From NCBI RefSeq assembly GCF_031582965.1, contig NZ_CP134049.1:1550001-1614000 (forward strand): a DNA stretch of 64,000 nucleotides, read 5' to 3'. This stretch comes from Bacillus sp. NEB1478 (GTDB lineage Bacteria; Bacillota; Bacilli; Bacillales; Fictibacillaceae). The notes below the pieces were generated by a model, which ran no database searches, was not told where the DNA came from, and saw only the letters and a list, made by a program, of their open reading frames with translations. How positions within the stretch are numbered: position 1 is the first letter of the stretch; each line of letters begins with the position of its first letter. A program made the translations under genes and the position numbers. Of the stretch, positions 61,862-64,000 are shown piece by piece.

Positions 61862-63294
61862 TTTTTGAATTGTCAAAACCAGGCCGTGTAGGTTATAGCA
61901 TTCCTGATCTGGACGTTCCTGAAGTAGATGTGGAATCCATTATTCCTTCAGATTATTTGCGTACGGAAGAACCGGAACTTCCGGAAGTATCAGAACTACA
62001 GATTGTTCGCCATTATACAGCATTGTCAAACCGCAACCATGGTGTTGACTCAGGGTTCTATCCACTAGGCTCATGTACGATGAAATATAACCCGAAAATC
62101 AATGAGGATGTTGCTCGTTTCCCAGGGTTTGCTAATATTCATCCGCTTCAAGATGAAGAGACTGTTCAAGGTGCTATGGAGATGATGTACCGTCTTCAAA
62201 CTTCTCTTGCAGAAATTACTGGAATGGATGAAGTAACGCTGCAGCCGGCTGCGGGAGCTCATGGTGAGTGGACAGGTCTGATGATGATCCGTGCTTATCA
62301 TGAAGCAAATGGAGATTTTAACCGTACAAAGGTAATCGTACCTGACTCAGCACACGGAACAAACCCAGCATCTGCTACAGTTGCAGGATTTGATTCGATT
62401 ACCGTTAAGTCGGATGAACGCGGGCTGGTTGATTTAGAAGATTTGAAGCGTGTTGTAGATCATGACGTTGCAGCTCTAATGTTAACGAATCCAAACACAC
62501 TTGGTCTTTTTGAAGAACATATCCTTGAGATGGCCAAAATCGTCCATGAAGCAGGCGGGAAGCTTTATTATGATGGAGCCAACGCAAATGCTATTTTAGG
62601 ATTTGCAAGACCAGGAGACATGGGCTTTGATGTCGTACACCTTAACTTGCATAAAACGTTCACTGGACCACATGGAGGAGGAGGACCAGGATCAGGACCA
62701 GTTGGTGTAAAAGCTGACTTGATTCCGTTCTTGCCAAAACCGGTTCTTGTAAAAGAAAATGATATTTACAAGTTTGAATACGACAGACCGCAATCAATCG
62801 GCCGTGTTAAGCCTTACTACGGAAACTTCGGAATCAATGTCCGTGCGTTTACGTATATCATGACAATGGGTCCTGATGGCTTACATCAAGTGTCTGAGAA
62901 TGCTGTATTGAATGCGAACTATTTAATGCGCAGATTGGAACCGTATTTTGATCTGCCATTTACACAGCATTGTAAACATGAATTTGTATTATCCGGCCGA
63001 CGTCAGAAGAAGTTAGGCGTCAGAACATTGGATATGGCAAAACGTCTTTTAGACTTTGGTTACCACCCGCCTACAATCTACTTCCCATTAAGTGTAGAAG
63101 AAGCGATCATGATCGAGCCGACTGAAACAGAATCAAAAGAAACACTCGATGAATTTATCGATAAGATGATTCAAATCGCAAAAGAAGCGGAAGAAAGTCC
63201 TGAAATTGTTCAAGAAGCTCCACATACTACTGTAGTAAAAAGATTGGATGAGGCAACAGCTGCAAGAAAGCCAATCTTGAAATACAGCAAATAA
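61837..63294 (+). CDS. gcvPB: Glycine dehydrogenase (decarboxylating) subunit 2
   Basis: A 485-residue subunit carrying the PLP site: the lysine in [20 protein letters not shown], preceded by [12 protein letters not shown] and [12 protein letters not shown]. It forms an alpha2beta2 enzyme with GcvPA that decarboxylates glycine. GGAGGG stands before the ATG, within the end of gcvPA. Last gene of the operon, closed by a strong terminator. Confidence 0.96.
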   Translation: MRTEHQSLIFELSKPGRVGYSIPDLDVPEVDVESIIPSDYLRTEEPELPEVSELQIVRHYTALSNRNHGVDSGFYPLGSCTMKYNPKINEDVARFPGFANIHPLQDEETVQGAMEMMYRLQTSLAEITGMDEVTLQPAAGAHGEWTGLMMIRAYHEANGDFNRTKVIVPDSAHGTNPASATVAGFDSITVKSDERGLVDLEDLKRVVDHDVAALMLTNPNTLGLFEEHILEMAKIVHEAGGKLYYDGANANAILGFARPGDMGFDVVHLNLHKTFTGPHGGGGPGSGPVGVKADLIPFLPKPVLVKENDIYKFEYDRPQSIGRVKPYYGNFGINVRAFTYIMTMGPDGLHQVSENAVLNANYLMRRLEPYFDLPFTQHCKHEFVLSGRRQKKLGVRTLDMAKRLLDFGYHPPTIYFPLSVEEAIMIEPTETESKETLDEFIDKMIQIAKEAEESPEIVQEAPHTTVVKRLDEATAARKPILKYSK

Positions 63295-63302
63295 AATGAA
63301 AA

Positions 63303-63346
63303 GAGGCTGTTTCAAAAGTATTTGATACTTTTGAACAGCCTTTTTT
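63303..63346 (+). terminator. Terminator of the gcv operon
   Basis: AGGCTGTTTCAAAAGTA pairs with TACTTTTGAACAGCCT with one bulged base, followed by TTTTT. Confidence 0.92.
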
Positions 63347-63534
63347 GTTTGATAGAAGAGCATTTTTGTTTGATAGAAGAGCATTTTTGTTTGATAGAGG
63401 AGCATTTTTGTCTGAAGAGCCTGCAATATTGTTTGATAGAGGAGCTTTTTTGTCTGAAAAGCCCCCTTGCTTGTTTGTTAGAGGTATTTTTATTGTCAAA
63501 GTGACCCTTTTTTTGTTTGGTGAACCTCTCTATT
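63346..63534. repeat. 21-bp minisatellite, nine units
   Basis: Nine head-to-tail units of exactly 21 bp start at 63346, 63367, 63388, 63409, 63430, 63451, 63472, 63493 and 63514. The best form is TGTTTGATAGAAGAGCATTT plus T. Units 1 and 2 are identical, unit 3 has one change, unit 5 has two, and the others are diverged. Both strands stay open in one frame across it, but there is no SD or start, so no gene is called. Confidence 0.85.
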
Positions 63535-63578
63535 TACTTAATCTGTATTATTTATGGAGAAATTAAGTGATTAAATGA

Positions 63579-63628
63579 AAAAAGCTAACTCCATTGGCCA
63601 ATAACGAGCCTTAGAGTTAGCTTTTATT
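63579..63628. terminator. Terminator of yqhL
   Basis: AAAAAGCTAACTC pairs with GAGTTAGCTTTT, with a 22-base loop containing TTGGCCAA. Positioned just after the yqhL stop on the minus strand, with T-rich sequence beyond it. Confidence 0.75.
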
Positions 63629-63634
63629 ATGCTG

Positions 63635-64000
63635 TTATGAATTTTTTACGCGGCCAGTCCATTTTTTGAACCCGCCTTGAAGATGATGGAGCTGAACGTA
63701 TTTTTTCTTTTTTAAGAATTGTGCGGCACGGGCGCTTCTAAATCCGCTCTCACAATATAAATAAACAGGCTGATCGTTTCTCACTTCTTTTAACCTTTGT
63801 CTCATTTGAGAAAGAGGAATGTTTCGTGCTCCAAGAATGTGTCCTTTTTTAAACTCTTCTGGCTCACGCACATCAATTAATTGCGCTTTACGATAACCAG
63901 CCTTGAATTCTTCTTCCGTTAATGTTTTTAAATATTTCTTTTGGTAAAAAGCCATACCCACCATATAGCCAATAACAGCTACTGCGATAACTAATAAAAT
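63635..64000 (-). CDS. yqhL: Rhodanese-like domain protein YqhL (N-terminus beyond window)
   Basis: At least 121 residues run off the right edge. The visible N-terminal part (ILLVIAVAVIGYMVGMAF) is a membrane helix. A rhodanese domain follows: LIDVREPEEFKKGHILGARNIP and the active-site loop CESGFRS with the catalytic cysteine. It probably handles sulfane sulfur at the inner face of the membrane. Position beyond gcvPB matches B. subtilis yqhL. An internal ATG at 63964 is in frame, but the hydrophobic codons before it argue for an upstream start outside the window. Confidence 0.88.
   Translation of the reverse strand: MLLVIAVAVIGYMVGMAFYQKKYLKTLTEEEFKAGYRKAQLIDVREPEEFKKGHILGARNIPLSQMRQRLKEVRNDQPVYLYCESGFRSARAAQFLKKKKYVQLHHLQGGFKKWTGRVKNS

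Noticed and set aside
63322..63566. Open frames through the 21-bp minisatellite on both strands
   Set aside because: No SD, low complexity, and the frame is kept open only by the repeat period.

Overview
The window is a 64 kb stretch of chromosome from a low-GC, endospore-forming member of the Bacillaceae. Gene order follows the Bacillus subtilis yqf-yqg-comG-yqh region closely: ispH, yqfQ, cshB, nfo, yqfT, zur, yqfX, ispG, yqfZ, yqgB, yqgC, sodA, yqgE, pbpA, pst operon, rpmGA, yqgN, yqgQ, glcK, yqgS, yqgT, yqgW, yqgX, yqgY, mgsR, comGA-GG, yqzE, yqhG/yqhH, gcvT-PA-PB, yqhL. Sporulation genes, a competence pilus operon and strong Shine-Dalgarno (SD) sequences with frequent TTG/GTG starts fit this group. 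The exact genus cannot be fixed from the sequence alone; a Fictibacillus-like relative is a guess.

Layout. 1-4 kb: isoprenoid (ispH), RNA helicase and DNA repair genes. 4-9 kb: an NCS2 purine permease, a HAD phosphatase and a zinc operon (ATPase, permease, Zur) behind a near-consensus Zur box. 9-16 kb: ispG, small membrane and secreted proteins, and a Na/Pi symporter-like protein. 16-17 kb: six tRNA genes (Asn, Met, His, Ile2, Ser, Phe) with three odd tandem tRNA-5'-end repeats. 17-27 kb: sodA, an MFS transporter, pbpA, and pstS-C-A-B1-B2-phoU behind four 11-bp-spaced PhoP-box-like hexamers. 28-36 kb: a four-gene operon absent from the B. subtilis order (DUF4912; a GH57 branching enzyme fused to a GT4 glycosyltransferase; a sugar-nucleotidyltransferase fused to a degenerate phosphomannomutase; a GH15 glucoamylase-like enzyme). 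36-51 kb: L33, folate, molybdopterin, germination, glucokinase, LTA-synthase-like, M14 peptidase and stress-regulator genes. 51-57 kb: tRNA-Gln, the comG operon, aroK and yqzE. 56-64 kb: yqhG/yqhH, a tandem glycine riboswitch, the glycine cleavage genes, a 21-bp minisatellite and the start of yqhL.

Main points for a second look are the 28-36 kb glycan operon, whose upstream region holds four AGTCGAA motifs resembling Spo0A boxes; its catalytically suspect phosphomannomutase domain; the tandem tRNA-fragment repeats; a dispersed intergenic repeat family (three to four copies); two small genes whose SD is the 3' arm of a hairpin; and the 21-bp minisatellite. No prophage, insertion sequence, CRISPR array or rRNA gene was seen.
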